A stretch of 64,000 nt of DNA, taken from a virus. Shown here in pieces: positions 41,401 to 50,431 of this stretch. The position numbers were made by a program, and so were the translations under genes. The first letter of the stretch is position 1. Every line of letters starts with the position of its first letter. A model generated the notes under the pieces. That model made no database searches, had not been told where the DNA came from, and saw only the letters and a list, made by a program, of their open reading frames with translations. Location: IMG/VR virus record IMGVR_UViG_3300047551_001325, positions 1 through 64,000 of that record; one strand, written 5' to 3'.

Positions 41401-41570
41401 ATAACCCTGTAGTTCAACAAGGTAGCACTATAACTATATCTCCAGTAATTAACATGACTACTACTGGGGCTTCAGGCAGTGTTAGTGAATATGACCTAAG
41501 ATTAATGGCAAAACGAATTGCCAAATTAATTGAACAAGAAACCAACCTTGATAAAATTAGGAGATCATAG
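38475..41570 (+). CDS. Tape measure protein with cell-wall hydrolase domains
   Basis: 1031 aa from ATG 38475 (GGAGGTGG). The N-terminal about 100 residues are coiled coil, then a Gly/Ala/Pro-rich hydrophobic part with membrane-like segments (LLGMGVATLATGGAAGGLLL). About 610-760 is an M15 peptidase domain: SLHEIGMAADIDM near residue 697 and EEHHLQLAW near 735 give the zinc and catalytic residues. About 770-930 looks like a lysozyme/transglycosylase fold (LLRAWSDKEGTGGSYNPMNV). It sets tail length and locally opens murein during injection. Confidence 0.88.
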   Translation: MATDDDIQKMVSKETQSMARAEVGINADTTDLKNITDALKKAKEEGERLAVSLGKAVQAMKSLKEMGLVQVYDQSAHWSGGQGGAGGAGQLSVGSTPVAGSKPSHPAPVVPAPNAVVAAGGASPGISAVAAGSPLGSGFAAQFLRGAAGAGAPGVPGILGGGGTGAIGTAGQLGAGGFGAGNIGAIVGSLGSQIVQAIDKRVESGRAYTLAADKSTLVMQQLTGMSQSGVMNNLRMPLTQYKLGVNGINEMMDLQARTGINAAGQARSVEFMRTLSGFTMGAAGATGIIESLADPETVNKMFMMTGMSLIGPGGKQRSTQSLIENLAKRAGLMDPKLAATAMAPGSVSRATLSQMGVTGDMQEQVLRFAQSNAAFRKRGGKGTYDPTKEEDRKLMGIDDTFAMEAEETQRRRGKREEQFYRDQADAYAKLERQTQRLTDAMAKFEHAMEGIIGARTGSRVGQKLLGGLAGAGGMGLLGMGVATLATGGAAGGLLLGGAVLSGIGKILGDPNTSDDFASSIWTPRSSSSTVVGSSTATVPAGTPAIPITPDVPAAITPDPETAPLQLWEAGQYDVFRTGLKSTFSDSFLQTQYSGKSEHTIKNSGEFNELNGALRKAINSMADRAMVEAGLDINLVSGRRSTDEQLKLFLERYQVAPPGVKEYKDAFDGKYYKVKNFYGSNWMKKPQNSDPPVAVPGTSLHEIGMAADIDMSDPRVAQWVRNNKWRFNLVNGEGEEHHLQLAWTKDMTLSQFLGKTGLSIEQATKNTHVAMQGSSRYTNSFRPGFGVDINRFSEALLRRWGYTVTPEKVMLLRAWSDKEGTGGSYNPMNVISGNNRVDPSTGYERAETNYNSNGGGMYPVQNFDSFEQGVEYTALHLGTNNQALMGILAQPRPTIDQIRTVLSSVNRKTMLNIFNGYANRYQDPDYGVKGLYNINGMDFGKKLAGYSGDPQRSMSGSTLSPISMPSTAAAATPVVGNNPVVQQGSTITISPVINMTTTGASGSVSEYDLRLMAKRIAKLIEQETNLDKIRRS

Positions 41571-41572
41571 TC

Positions 41573-43846
41573 ATGGCTTATAAGACTGATCGTAATAGCT
41601 TATTTAGTCAGCTTCCTCCTGGCGTAAGACAGGGTGAAGTCACTAACGGTCAAACCGTTGAAAACCAAGCATTTCAATTTCCAACTAATATTGCTAGGGT
41701 TGCTAGTAGTGCTAATCTACAAAAAGGTGCATTGTCCGACGCTAACGCTGAGAGCGTTACATTAACGCGTGGATTTATGCGAAACCTAATGACCGATCTT
41801 GGTGAAAACCAACCAAGATTCCCTGACGTTAGGTGTTTTTTTCAGTTTAACCCACAGGATATTGAACACGTAATTGAAGCACGAAAAGACATGTATCTTC
41901 CGATACTCCAAGATCCTCAACAGCTACGCCAACCAATGGCCGGTAATGCAATGTTCAACTTTGAACTAATCTTTGACAGGACAATGGAAGTTAACACACA
42001 GACATACAAAACCGTTTCTCGTGGTGGTGAACCTATACCAGATTCAACATCACCAGGTACTGTTGGTGTGTTTCATGATTTAAGAGTGTTGTATTCAATA
42101 ATAGGCCAAGGCCTTAGTGAAGAGCTACTAGCCGCACAGCAAGTAAAACTAAAAAATGATGCTAAAGCATTTGCTATAAAAAACTATAGTTCTTTAAACG
42201 TTCAATACAACGCAGAAAGTGACGCGTTCACGTCAAATAAAACTCTTACAAACCCAGAAGACGATGTGTATTCCGATGATCCCAACTCAGTTGCAACTGC
42301 CGACTTCCTAAACAAACTAACGTCTGATCCAACGTCAATTAACAGTTTCCTTGCTGATTTTAATATTGGAAACTCTGCATTTTTAATACCGCAACCATGT
42401 CGAGTAGTGTTCTCCCCTGTGTTTATGGTTGATGGATTTGTTATGGGTACCAAAGTATTGTTTACTAAATTTAGTACAAAAATGATACCTACTCAATGCA
42501 AAGTATATATAACTATGCAAGCAACTTATTTAGGGTTTGCTAGAGCAAAAACATTTGTAACTGAGCAACTTGATGAAACAGCTAGGCAAAACACCGAGGA
42601 TGAACGCACGGCGGTTTCCGAGGTTGGAGCCGTAGGTACTGAACTTTCTTCAGCTGTTTCAAACACAGTAGTAGGGTTTTCTAGTGATCCAAGGGTAATC
42701 ACACAACCAAGTGGTTCTTCTTCTGGTGAAAACTCTATAGTGTATTATGAATCAAAATTAAATAACATATCAACTCGTGTTGGCTGGGCTTACCAACCAT
42801 TATGGTTATTTGCTACAAAAGACTTTTGGTATACTCGCCCAACTGTAGCCCAGTATGTTGGAGCACCACCAGGTGTTGGTTCAAAAGAGTTCGTAGTTGG
42901 AAGTGGAGAGTATGACCCAACGTACTCACTACAGTCCCCTACATACACTAGAACTCCCGCGTTTCAACCGCAACTTTCAGTGCGTGTCTGCCCAAGTGAA
43001 GCAGACAAAACTAGAATAAAAGAAAAGATATTTGAAGCACTGCAGTCATCAAATCCAAAACTTAACTTTGAAATAAAAGTTCATTTTTTTGGGCCATTTT
43101 CAACCGAAGGTGCTGCTAATTCATTTTTGTCTACAAACATAGGACAAACGCCTTTTCAATCTCTCTCAAAAGAGTCAATTAGTGCTCTCTATGTAGGAAA
43201 GTATGGAATTACTAAAGAGATTGGCACAAAAGAAAAATGGGATGATTACGCAAAAGATCCGCAAAACTGGTCGATGGACATGGGTTCTTCTAATGACGAT
43301 ACAAACAAACGTAACACGGCTCCAAACCCTATTACAATAAATACTAAAAATTCATCAAATATTTCTATAGCAGATGCTGTGGACTCAAGAATTACAGCTG
43401 CATACGCTTCTGCTGTTTCTGAGTATGGGAGTACTGTAAACAATGCAATAAACTACACAAAAGCTCTGTACTACGATGGTGTATCCAGCAAAGTTGAAAA
43501 AGTAGACCCTAGGTGGAATGGTACAACTAATAATTTTAGAGATCAAATAGGAATGCCTGTAGAGGTTTACCAAATCACTACTGGGTATGCTAATCAGCAA
43601 GGAAGCGCTGCAGATAGATTGGACTCTCTTCTTCAACTAGTTGACTCTGTTCACCAATTGAGCAGTAAATACTTTGCGGTTGTTGTCGACGCAGTTGTTA
43701 AATACTCTATTGAAACAGAAGCTGGTATCTACAAACAGGCATCTCCCGGTGGTGTTAGATCATCGTTTGTTGCTTTGGGGGGAACAATTGGAAAACAAAC
43801 GTCACTTAACTTTGGATGGGGAGGGTTGGCAATAGTGCCAATTTGA
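41573..43846 (+). CDS. Large tail/baseplate hub-associated protein
   Basis: 757 aa. CFFQFNPQDIEHVIEARKDM near residue 90 recalls the N-terminal part of LysM-hub proteins in contractile systems. A beta-rich central part (FLIPQPCRVVFSPVFMVDGF) resembles gp53/Afp7-like baseplate proteins. The C-terminal part is variable, with an M15-like or adhesin-like region not evident. Position between tape measure and LysM gene supports a hub role. Exact family uncertain. Confidence 0.65.
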   Translation: MAYKTDRNSLFSQLPPGVRQGEVTNGQTVENQAFQFPTNIARVASSANLQKGALSDANAESVTLTRGFMRNLMTDLGENQPRFPDVRCFFQFNPQDIEHVIEARKDMYLPILQDPQQLRQPMAGNAMFNFELIFDRTMEVNTQTYKTVSRGGEPIPDSTSPGTVGVFHDLRVLYSIIGQGLSEELLAAQQVKLKNDAKAFAIKNYSSLNVQYNAESDAFTSNKTLTNPEDDVYSDDPNSVATADFLNKLTSDPTSINSFLADFNIGNSAFLIPQPCRVVFSPVFMVDGFVMGTKVLFTKFSTKMIPTQCKVYITMQATYLGFARAKTFVTEQLDETARQNTEDERTAVSEVGAVGTELSSAVSNTVVGFSSDPRVITQPSGSSSGENSIVYYESKLNNISTRVGWAYQPLWLFATKDFWYTRPTVAQYVGAPPGVGSKEFVVGSGEYDPTYSLQSPTYTRTPAFQPQLSVRVCPSEADKTRIKEKIFEALQSSNPKLNFEIKVHFFGPFSTEGAANSFLSTNIGQTPFQSLSKESISALYVGKYGITKEIGTKEKWDDYAKDPQNWSMDMGSSNDDTNKRNTAPNPITINTKNSSNISIADAVDSRITAAYASAVSEYGSTVNNAINYTKALYYDGVSSKVEKVDPRWNGTTNNFRDQIGMPVEVYQITTGYANQQGSAADRLDSLLQLVDSVHQLSSKYFAVVVDAVVKYSIETEAGIYKQASPGGVRSSFVALGGTIGKQTSLNFGWGGLAIVPI

Positions 43847-43849
43847 TAT

Positions 43850-44095
43850 ATGAAAACAAAATATTTATCATCCGACAGATACACTCTTGATGACTCCGGA
43901 CAAACAGCTTCAAGAACGCGCTTTATTGCTAGTGGCTATTCCGTGTACACATCAGTACAGGGTGACACTTTTATGTCATTAAGCATCCGATTTTTAGGAG
44001 ATCAATCGCGTTACTGGGAAATTGCCGACATTAATCCTCAAGTTGAATGGCCAGATAGGATACCTGTTGGAACAACACTTAGGATTCCAATATGA
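43850..44095 (+). CDS. LysM-type baseplate protein
   Basis: 81 aa. GYSVYTSVQGDTFMSLSIRF then LGDQSRYWEIADINPQVEWP ... IPVGTTLRIPI is a single LysM-like domain, as in P2 gpX or the LysM part of T4 gp53. It links tail tube to hub. Its stop overlaps the next start by ATGA. Confidence 0.85.
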   Translation: MKTKYLSSDRYTLDDSGQTASRTRFIASGYSVYTSVQGDTFMSLSIRFLGDQSRYWEIADINPQVEWPDRIPVGTTLRIPI

Positions 44096-45255
44096 TTGGA
44101 CCGTCAATAAATAAGTTTTCTGCAAACTGTGTGTTTAAACTAAACGGTGTTGCTGTTGACTATTCAACAATTATTGAACATGAACTGGCTCTTTCTGAAA
44201 ACAAACATGATCTACTTATAGTCACAATGGCCGGTGTTCCGGCAGCTGCCGTAACAGACTACATTGGAGTTCCCGTTTCTTTTTCTCTTGGAGAAGGTTT
44301 TGGAACATCTCAAAAGTTTGTTGGGTATGTATCATACGTAGAGCCAATGCATAACGCCAAAGATGGGTTGATCAACAAAAGCCCAATACAACTTGTAAAA
44401 GTTTACTGCATTGGTGCTTCAATGGTTATGAAAGAAGTTAGATCAAAAGTTTGGGAAAATCCAACACTGTCGGAAATAGTCACATTTATAGCCGAGACTC
44501 ATGGGTTTAGTGCCGACTTTCCAAAGGAAGACTACCGACCACTTAGATTGGTTCAATCAAACGAAAGTGACTGGTCTTTCTTAAATAGAGTTTGCAAAAA
44601 GTTTGGTTTGTCATTTTCCCTGCATGGAACACATCTCCATTTATGGGATCGTAATAAGTTTACTGGGAGAACTTCATCATTCCACAGGGCTTTAACCAGC
44701 AACAACACTCAAGATAACCGCCCATTTTATGTTCTTAACTTTGAAGCAACTCTTGGAAAGATATCGTCTTCCGGCGATAGAAGTAGAAGTGTTGTTACTG
44801 TTCTAGATTCGCAAAACAATATACATGTAGTTGTTGATGAATCGTCAGAGTATTTTCCAGGGTCATCTGATTCTCCAAAATTGTTTAAAAAACCACTTAC
44901 CCTTTCTTTAAACTCATTGGAAGAAGGAATAAGAACTATTGATTCTTACGATAAATACAACTCAATTTATAACGCAAAAATTAATGTAATGTATGGCGGA
45001 GGAGCTGTACCCGGTGGCATACTTTACCTTGATGGGTTTTCATCAAAATTTGACGGATTTTGGTACATATCTGATGTTACGCATTTTATTAAATCTGAAA
45101 ACTATGTAACAGAATTAGTTTTAGCAAAATCAGAAGAATTTAGTGAAATTATAGATACATCTAATGTCACTAGTTTTAAAGAACCACCGGAGTACAAAAT
45201 GAATTTTAATGAGCAGTGGGTTGCCAGCACAGTAAAGGTCTCTGAATATGCCTAG
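44092..45255 (+). CDS. Baseplate hub protein (gpD/gp27-like)
   Basis: 387 aa. VNGVAVDYSTIIEHELALSE-type first barrel, VKVYCIGASMVMKEVRSKVW, IVTFIAETHGFSADF and QSNESDWSFLNRVCKKFGLS are hallmarks of the phage late control gene D / VgrG N-terminal family (the SD.. W.FL.R.....G motif). The trimeric hub adapts the six-fold tube to the three-fold spike. Overlaps the spike gene by 8 bp. Confidence 0.9.
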   Translation: MIGPSINKFSANCVFKLNGVAVDYSTIIEHELALSENKHDLLIVTMAGVPAAAVTDYIGVPVSFSLGEGFGTSQKFVGYVSYVEPMHNAKDGLINKSPIQLVKVYCIGASMVMKEVRSKVWENPTLSEIVTFIAETHGFSADFPKEDYRPLRLVQSNESDWSFLNRVCKKFGLSFSLHGTHLHLWDRNKFTGRTSSFHRALTSNNTQDNRPFYVLNFEATLGKISSSGDRSRSVVTVLDSQNNIHVVVDESSEYFPGSSDSPKLFKKPLTLSLNSLEEGIRTIDSYDKYNSIYNAKINVMYGGGAVPGGILYLDGFSSKFDGFWYISDVTHFIKSENYVTELVLAKSEEFSEIIDTSNVTSFKEPPEYKMNFNEQWVASTVKVSEYA

Positions 45256-45481
45256 TTCTGATATAACCCTTCACAGAGCTTTGGTAGTTCGTCGATCTGG
45301 AAACGATATCTACGTTAAGATACCAAGCCTATTGGGCGCTACCGAATCAATCGCAGTACACACCCCAAAGACTCCTTCCGCAAATTGGCCTCCTGCAGAT
45401 AACTCCCAGATAATCGTGGCAGTTGAAGGGGAAAACTTTAATAAAGTGTATGCTGTATCAAATATAGATATTGGAATTTAG
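45248..45481 (+). CDS. Baseplate spike OB-fold protein
   Basis: 77 aa, MPSSDITLHRALVVRRSGND..., with V/I..GND.YVKIPSL and WPPADNSQIIVAVEGENFNK, an OB-fold like the gp5/gpV spike N-terminal domain. It lacks the beta-helical needle and any tip, so it is a minimal plug. The needle may be supplied by another protein. Confidence 0.75.
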   Translation: MPSSDITLHRALVVRRSGNDIYVKIPSLLGATESIAVHTPKTPSANWPPADNSQIIVAVEGENFNKVYAVSNIDIGI

Positions 45482-45494
45482 TTTGAGGTGATCT

Positions 45495-45893
45495 ATGAAA
45501 TCAATAAAAATACCATTCTCTTTTGTTGGTGGAAAAGTTAACGCAACCACAGATGAATCTTCTATTGCTAACCAAAAAATAGAAAGTGTTCTGACAACCT
45601 CACGAGGAGAACGCATTTTAAATCAAACTTTTGGAAGTGACATAAAGAAGCTTGTTAACGAAGTACCTACCGATAGCATTTTAGCTGATGCTAAAATAGA
45701 ATCTATGTATGACTTAAAAAGTCAAGTATCTGGTGTACAAATAATTGATATGAATTTTGATCTTGATTCACTAACTAGCGACGACCCAACACTAAATGTG
45801 TATGTTACATACAAACTACCGTTGGGTACATTTAGAACTGGAAGAGTTAAACTTGCTGTTCCTGGAATAATTACAGAAGATACGATTGTGTAG
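45495..45893 (+). CDS. Baseplate wedge protein (gp25/gpW-like)
   Basis: 132 aa. IANQKIESVLTTSRGERILN then QTFGSDIKKLVNEVP matches the GPW_gp25 family (L.T..GER.....FGS.....), which nucleates sheath assembly at the baseplate. GAGGTGATCT precedes ATG 45495. Length typical. Confidence 0.92.
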   Translation: MKSIKIPFSFVGGKVNATTDESSIANQKIESVLTTSRGERILNQTFGSDIKKLVNEVPTDSILADAKIESMYDLKSQVSGVQIIDMNFDLDSLTSDDPTLNVYVTYKLPLGTFRTGRVKLAVPGIITEDTIV

Positions 45894-45900
45894 GTAACTA

Positions 45901-47373
45901 ATGGCATCTGATCAAACATTCAACTACGCAAGTAGAACATACGGAACAATCCGACAAGACCTTCTGGCTCGGGCATCAACCGTTGTCCCCGAATGGACTG
46001 ACCGAGATGCATCTGATTTTGGTATGTTGTTTGTAGACCTATGGTCTTATATGGGCGACATCATACACTACTATGTCGATAGGACTGGTAGAGAGTCTTT
46101 TATATCAACTGCTACGCAAAGAGAGAGCCTTATTGCATACGCAAACATGTTTGGGTACAAACCAAGCGGTAGAGAATCAGCAAGAGGTTCTGTGTATATT
46201 TCAAACTCTTCTGGTGCATCTGCATACACTTTGCCAATAAACTCCCAGTTGCGTGCTACTTACGACAACATTAACTACAACTTTTACACCACAAACGCAA
46301 TAACTATTGCGCCAGGTACTACTGAAGAAGTAGAAATAGTTGAAGGTAAAATAACCACTAATGATGTTTTAACAACATCTTCTTCTGGTGCTCCAAACCA
46401 ATCCTATATCCTTACAAATGCAGACCCAGCAATTTCCACTATTGAATTAACGGTCACTGAGGACGGCGTTGATGTACCCTACCTACAATACGCAGATGCT
46501 CAAGATATGTCATCTGGATCAAGAGGTTTTCTTGTAAAGCTCACCTCAGCAGGAACAGTCCAAATAACTTTTGGTAACCGTATTAATGGGTTTGTGCCGC
46601 CGGCTGGATCTAGGATAACAGCCTCGTACACTAGAAGTTCTGGCGTAAATGGAAACCTTGGTTCTAACTTAATAACTTCGTTTGTTGAATCACACCCTAG
46701 TTACATAACTATTTCCTCTTCCACTACAACAACTGGTGGAACCAACGGGGAGACTGCGGAGAGTCTTAAAGCCAACATTATCTCGTCAATACGCACGCAA
46801 GATAGGGCCGTAACTCTCCAAGACTACGCTGATATAGCTAAAAGTGTTTCTGGTGTTTACAAAGCTGTGGCTGCATACACACCAGCGTCTGCTGGAAGTT
46901 CGGCTGGAGCTTCTGTAACTGTTTATGCATTGCCATATGTGAGTGACTTTTTAACAACGTCTAGTTACTCAATTACTGTTCCATCTACCATTAAAACAGA
47001 CGTAGTAGACAAGTTGTCCACTAGAAGTATGGTTGGTGTTACGCCAGTCGCTGCAAGTTCAGTTACCTTGCGACGATTAGATATTATTGCATCTATACAA
47101 GTTTCGGAAGGGTTTGTAAAAAGCTGGGTTGAAGCAAATGTAAGAAACGCCCTGGACGGATTATTTACATTTGATAACGCAGACTTTGGAAAAGAAATAA
47201 AAAAGGGTGAAGTTTACAAACTTTTGATGAACCTTACTGGTGTTGACTACATTGACATATCATCTTTTGTAATAAAAGATGGGTCAAATAACACTATTAC
47301 TGCTCTTGATCCAGCACACGTACTACGAAAGGGGACTATAACACTTACGTTCTCTGGAGGGATGGGTAGCTAA
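45901..47373 (+). CDS. Baseplate J-like protein (gpJ/gp6)
   Basis: 490 aa. WTDRDASDFGMLFVDLWSYM, YYVDRTGRESFISTATQRES and LIAYANMFGYKPSG form the conserved N-terminal helical domain; FGNRINGFVPPAGSRITASY and TQDRAVTLQDYADIAKSVSG the gpJ core. It is the main wedge component. The gp25-gpJ-gpI order is canonical. Confidence 0.93.
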   Translation: MASDQTFNYASRTYGTIRQDLLARASTVVPEWTDRDASDFGMLFVDLWSYMGDIIHYYVDRTGRESFISTATQRESLIAYANMFGYKPSGRESARGSVYISNSSGASAYTLPINSQLRATYDNINYNFYTTNAITIAPGTTEEVEIVEGKITTNDVLTTSSSGAPNQSYILTNADPAISTIELTVTEDGVDVPYLQYADAQDMSSGSRGFLVKLTSAGTVQITFGNRINGFVPPAGSRITASYTRSSGVNGNLGSNLITSFVESHPSYITISSSTTTTGGTNGETAESLKANIISSIRTQDRAVTLQDYADIAKSVSGVYKAVAAYTPASAGSSAGASVTVYALPYVSDFLTTSSYSITVPSTIKTDVVDKLSTRSMVGVTPVAASSVTLRRLDIIASIQVSEGFVKSWVEANVRNALDGLFTFDNADFGKEIKKGEVYKLLMNLTGVDYIDISSFVIKDGSNNTITALDPAHVLRKGTITLTFSGGMGS

Positions 47374-47376
47374 CAA

Positions 47377-49167
47377 ATGGCCCGCAAATCCTTTGTAGTT
47401 AGAAGTACAGCACCTAGCGGTGGTTCATACCTACAGTACTACCCATCTGGAGCTTCTTTAGGTTCAGCTAGTGCTACTGGAGCAGCATCTGCTGCCTATA
47501 TACGCGGAGATGGCGTTCAAGTACCACCTACTCTAGGTACGGCTGTACCGGTTGGTAATACGCTATACAACGCTGCTTATTTTGAAGCAGCGGCTTCTAG
47601 TTACAATGAAGTAACACTGTCTTGGGATTTAACTCTGTATGATACAGACCCAACTAACCCGTCCTCTACAAGACCATACTCAGTATTGATTGTGTATTCA
47701 AACTATGGTTGCCCAGACACTATCGATGAGGGTTCCATAATAGTTGAAACGCGTAACATATCTAGTTTTGTTCATACAGAAGTTATAGGTGTATGGGCTT
47801 ACTATTCAATGTTTATTAGATATAGATCTTATGAAGGAGACGACTACTATGAGATCGTTTCAAAGATGCCAGTACTACTACCCAGTAACCAGGATTCTTT
47901 GGAAGATCTATACTCAAAAATTCCTGAACACTACCGGGCTTTAGACGAGGCAGATTCAGGGCATTTACAAAAATATTTGTCAATATTCAGTTGGGACTTG
48001 GACAAAATTAAATCTACGCTACGGTATGCATTAGCAATGCGTGACCCATTGGTGTCCGATGAAGAATTACTTAACTATGTGGCTCAAGATTTAGGAGTGA
48101 CACTAACAACAGATGACGTAGGTTCTCAACGTTTAAGAGATTACTTAATAAGTTTTTCAAAACTTAAAAAGAAAGCAGGATCAAAAACATCTATTGAAGC
48201 ACACCTTGAAGCTTTGTGTGGAGCAGATGTAATATTAAACGAATCTGCTAAAACAATAAAAGTATACCCACAAAGAATAAACCTTTTATCTGACCCAGCA
48301 TTCACCAGTGGAGTTGCATCTGGCCTTGATGGTGGAGAGCCAACTGTAACAAACAGTGCAATAGCATATGATTCTGGTGTCTTAGGAGATTCACAGACCG
48401 TGGTGTACAGTGGTGGATCAACGCCAAACGAAACACTTAGCTCAGGAGTTGCCACTACCGAACGGTGGTCAAGTTTTCCAGACCCAATAGACACTACCTA
48501 TACGTACCTTGAGACAGCCTCTACGGCAAGTCCTGGTTCTCCAAAATACATAAAAGTAATAGGTGGAGACATTCTGTATTTTTCAATCTCTGTACCTCCT
48601 GAAACAGATGTTGCTGCGTATATACAAGATTCTATTAACTCAGTATCTTTGTATGCACCAGGGGGTGCCTCTGGAGGATCTGCTGGGTTAATAACCACGG
48701 ATAGCACTGCTCAAATTTATGCTGGAAAAAGTTATTGGAGATTAGAAGTACCTTCTTCTGTAACGTCCTACACAAATGCTGTTTTAAGCATACGCTTTGC
48801 TAACTCTGTTGGATCGGTGTCTATATCTTATAATGACTTCCAATACGCCCTTCTTGAAAGAGACTATATTGGAGAATACTTTGATGGAAACACATCTCGT
48901 GGTGGGTGGTTGATCGGGTCAACTGGCTCAATATCAGACTATCGTTGGAAGGGGACAGCAAACGATTCTGAATCCGTGTACTCATCCAACTGGGCAAAGA
49001 CTCAAAATGTAATAGACAGACTCCTTCAGTTCATAATCCCCGTAACCGAATCAATTTCTTCTGGAACCCTGTACAGTAATGGTTACTACAAAAACACAAG
49101 TAACGTTATTTCAAAGATACCAACTTACAAATACGTAATAACATACGACAACATACCAGGAGTTTAA
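47377..49167 (+). CDS. Baseplate/tail protein I-like with C-terminal carbohydrate-binding-like part
   Basis: 596 aa. IPEHYRALDEADSGHLQKYL, LRYALAMRDPLVSDEELLNY and DYLISFSKLKKKAGSKTSIE match the gpI core (LP..Y...D.......L....), here in the middle (about 185-290). The N-terminal 180 residues are a beta domain (TLSWDLTLYDTDPTNPS), and the C-terminal about 300 form a beta-sandwich with SYWRLEVPSSV-like strands, as in carbohydrate-binding modules. It caps the wedge and may carry fibres. Confidence 0.8.
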   Translation: MARKSFVVRSTAPSGGSYLQYYPSGASLGSASATGAASAAYIRGDGVQVPPTLGTAVPVGNTLYNAAYFEAAASSYNEVTLSWDLTLYDTDPTNPSSTRPYSVLIVYSNYGCPDTIDEGSIIVETRNISSFVHTEVIGVWAYYSMFIRYRSYEGDDYYEIVSKMPVLLPSNQDSLEDLYSKIPEHYRALDEADSGHLQKYLSIFSWDLDKIKSTLRYALAMRDPLVSDEELLNYVAQDLGVTLTTDDVGSQRLRDYLISFSKLKKKAGSKTSIEAHLEALCGADVILNESAKTIKVYPQRINLLSDPAFTSGVASGLDGGEPTVTNSAIAYDSGVLGDSQTVVYSGGSTPNETLSSGVATTERWSSFPDPIDTTYTYLETASTASPGSPKYIKVIGGDILYFSISVPPETDVAAYIQDSINSVSLYAPGGASGGSAGLITTDSTAQIYAGKSYWRLEVPSSVTSYTNAVLSIRFANSVGSVSISYNDFQYALLERDYIGEYFDGNTSRGGWLIGSTGSISDYRWKGTANDSESVYSSNWAKTQNVIDRLLQFIIPVTESISSGTLYSNGYYKNTSNVISKIPTYKYVITYDNIPGV

Positions 49168-49168
49168 A

Positions 49169-49423
49169 ATGGATTTGATTATAGCTGGGTTAGCTGTATA
49201 CAAAGTATTACAGTTTATTGATTCCTTGCTACCAAAAGAAGCCATGCCATGGGTAAAACTACTTGCATCACTGTCACTGTCGTACGGTGCATGCGCATTA
49301 ATTTCTACCGAGAATATTTTAATTAATGGAGCGGCAGTTGCCGCACTATCTGGTACAGTGCACTCAGTCCTTCGCTTGTTAACTCTAAGTGGAGACGCAG
49401 CTTCCAGAAAAAATATTAGATAG
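49169..49423 (+). CDS. Small membrane protein
   Basis: 84 aa, MDLIIAGLAVYKVLQFIDSL..., with hydrophobic segments near residues 3-18, 26-45 and 50-68. It follows the baseplate genes directly (start 1 nt after the preceding stop). Phage proteins of this size and position can be holins or membrane-associated tail factors; undetermined. Confidence 0.65.
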   Translation: MDLIIAGLAVYKVLQFIDSLLPKEAMPWVKLLASLSLSYGACALISTENILINGAAVAALSGTVHSVLRLLTLSGDAASRKNIR

Positions 49424-49431
49424 GAGATTTA

Positions 49432-50232
49432 GTGGGTACTAACACAACTTACGGAATACTCGGAACTTCTGATGTTCCAAGAGAGGTCATCGTTGCGTCA
49501 CTGACGGACAGTGGTAAAGGCCGATATGTAATTCCTTGGTACGGAACTAAAAAGATATCCCCAGCTCTTGAGTATGTTTACGATTGGCTGTTGGATAACG
49601 AGATGGAATACGTAGTCATCGAAGCTACTGATGGTAGACCGTTGCCAAACGCAATTAAAAAGTCAGCTGCATCTGTAGAACAAACGGATGAAGTAGACAT
49701 GGAAATCATGTCTCTTCTTGAGGCAACAAAGGACAGTGCTGCATTAATTATGTGGGATGAGTCAAACCCACAGCGTTCATTGTTTTTGGCATCAACAGCG
49801 TTGGGTATGGGTATTAAGTCTCTTGAGCTTACAAACGGATTAGTGCCGATAATTGTAGAAGATTCAGATTTAATCATACCCGCTTCTAACAATCAGTCTG
49901 GTGTTATGCAATTAACAACCAAGAGCAACACTGACGCACACATTGATAACTTGTTAAATCTAGACACAAGTAGTTTTGATAGAGAAACACTTGAGGTTAT
50001 GCCAGCAGTATCCGTTAAACGAATGGCTGCAAACGCAGGGTTTAACGTTAAGACAAAAGAGGAAGCAATTAATGCCTTGACAGGAACACCTATTGAAGAA
50101 CAGATTGCTAGTTTGGATGTAGGAACTGTTTTGTTAATGTTTAATGATGGTACAGAACTTGGATTTTCCATGAATAAAGATCTACTAAAAAAGATCATGG
50201 ATGTAGTTTTAGATCATCAAGCAAACTTGTAA
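49432..50232 (+). CDS. Hypothetical protein at the end of the structural operon
   Basis: 266 aa, GTG start at 49432 after AGGAGATTTA. The first part (TYGILGTSDVPREVIVASLT, GRYVIPWYGTKKISPALEYV) alternates strands and helices like a nucleotide- or ligand-binding alpha/beta fold, with an acidic middle (VEQTDEVDMEIMSLLE). A C-terminal helix-rich region follows. No catalytic motif is certain. It is the last gene before the terminator. Confidence 0.65.
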   Translation: MGTNTTYGILGTSDVPREVIVASLTDSGKGRYVIPWYGTKKISPALEYVYDWLLDNEMEYVVIEATDGRPLPNAIKKSAASVEQTDEVDMEIMSLLEATKDSAALIMWDESNPQRSLFLASTALGMGIKSLELTNGLVPIIVEDSDLIIPASNNQSGVMQLTTKSNTDAHIDNLLNLDTSSFDRETLEVMPAVSVKRMAANAGFNVKTKEEAINALTGTPIEEQIASLDVGTVLLMFNDGTELGFSMNKDLLKKIMDVVLDHQANL

Positions 50233-50251
50233 TCTGCACAAGTTGCAAATA

Positions 50252-50282
50252 AAAAAGCCCCAGGTTTTTCCTGGGGCTTTTT
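50252..50282. terminator. Bidirectional rho-independent terminator
   Basis: AAAAAGCCCCAGG (50252-50264) pairs perfectly with CCTGGGGCTTTTT (50270-50282) around a T5 loop. T runs stand on both strands, so it ends the rightward structural operon (stop 50232) and the leftward operon (last stop 50314). Confidence 0.95.
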
Positions 50283-50313
50283 CTTTACCTACAACTGCAG
50301 GTAATCAATGAGT

Positions 50314-50430
50314 TCACTTCTTTTTGGGGGCTGCCTTCTTGGCAGGTGCTGACTTCTTGCCCTTGGCGGGACCTTTGCCGTAACCGGGGTCCTTCTTGTC
50401 CTTGAGGCCACATCCACATGATGCACACAT
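50314..50430 (-). CDS. 38-aa zinc-knuckle protein with Lys-rich tail
   Basis: MCASCGCGLKDKKDPGYGKG... then about 18 residues almost all Lys, Ala and Pro. C2, C5 and C7 would form part of a zinc site; the tail should bind nucleic acid. GGGAGGTAAG precedes ATG 50430. It is the last gene of the leftward Dps operon, which is otherwise made of basic small proteins. Confidence 0.7.
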   Translation of the reverse strand: MCASCGCGLKDKKDPGYGKGPAKGKKSAPAKKAAPKKK

Positions 50431-50431
50431 A

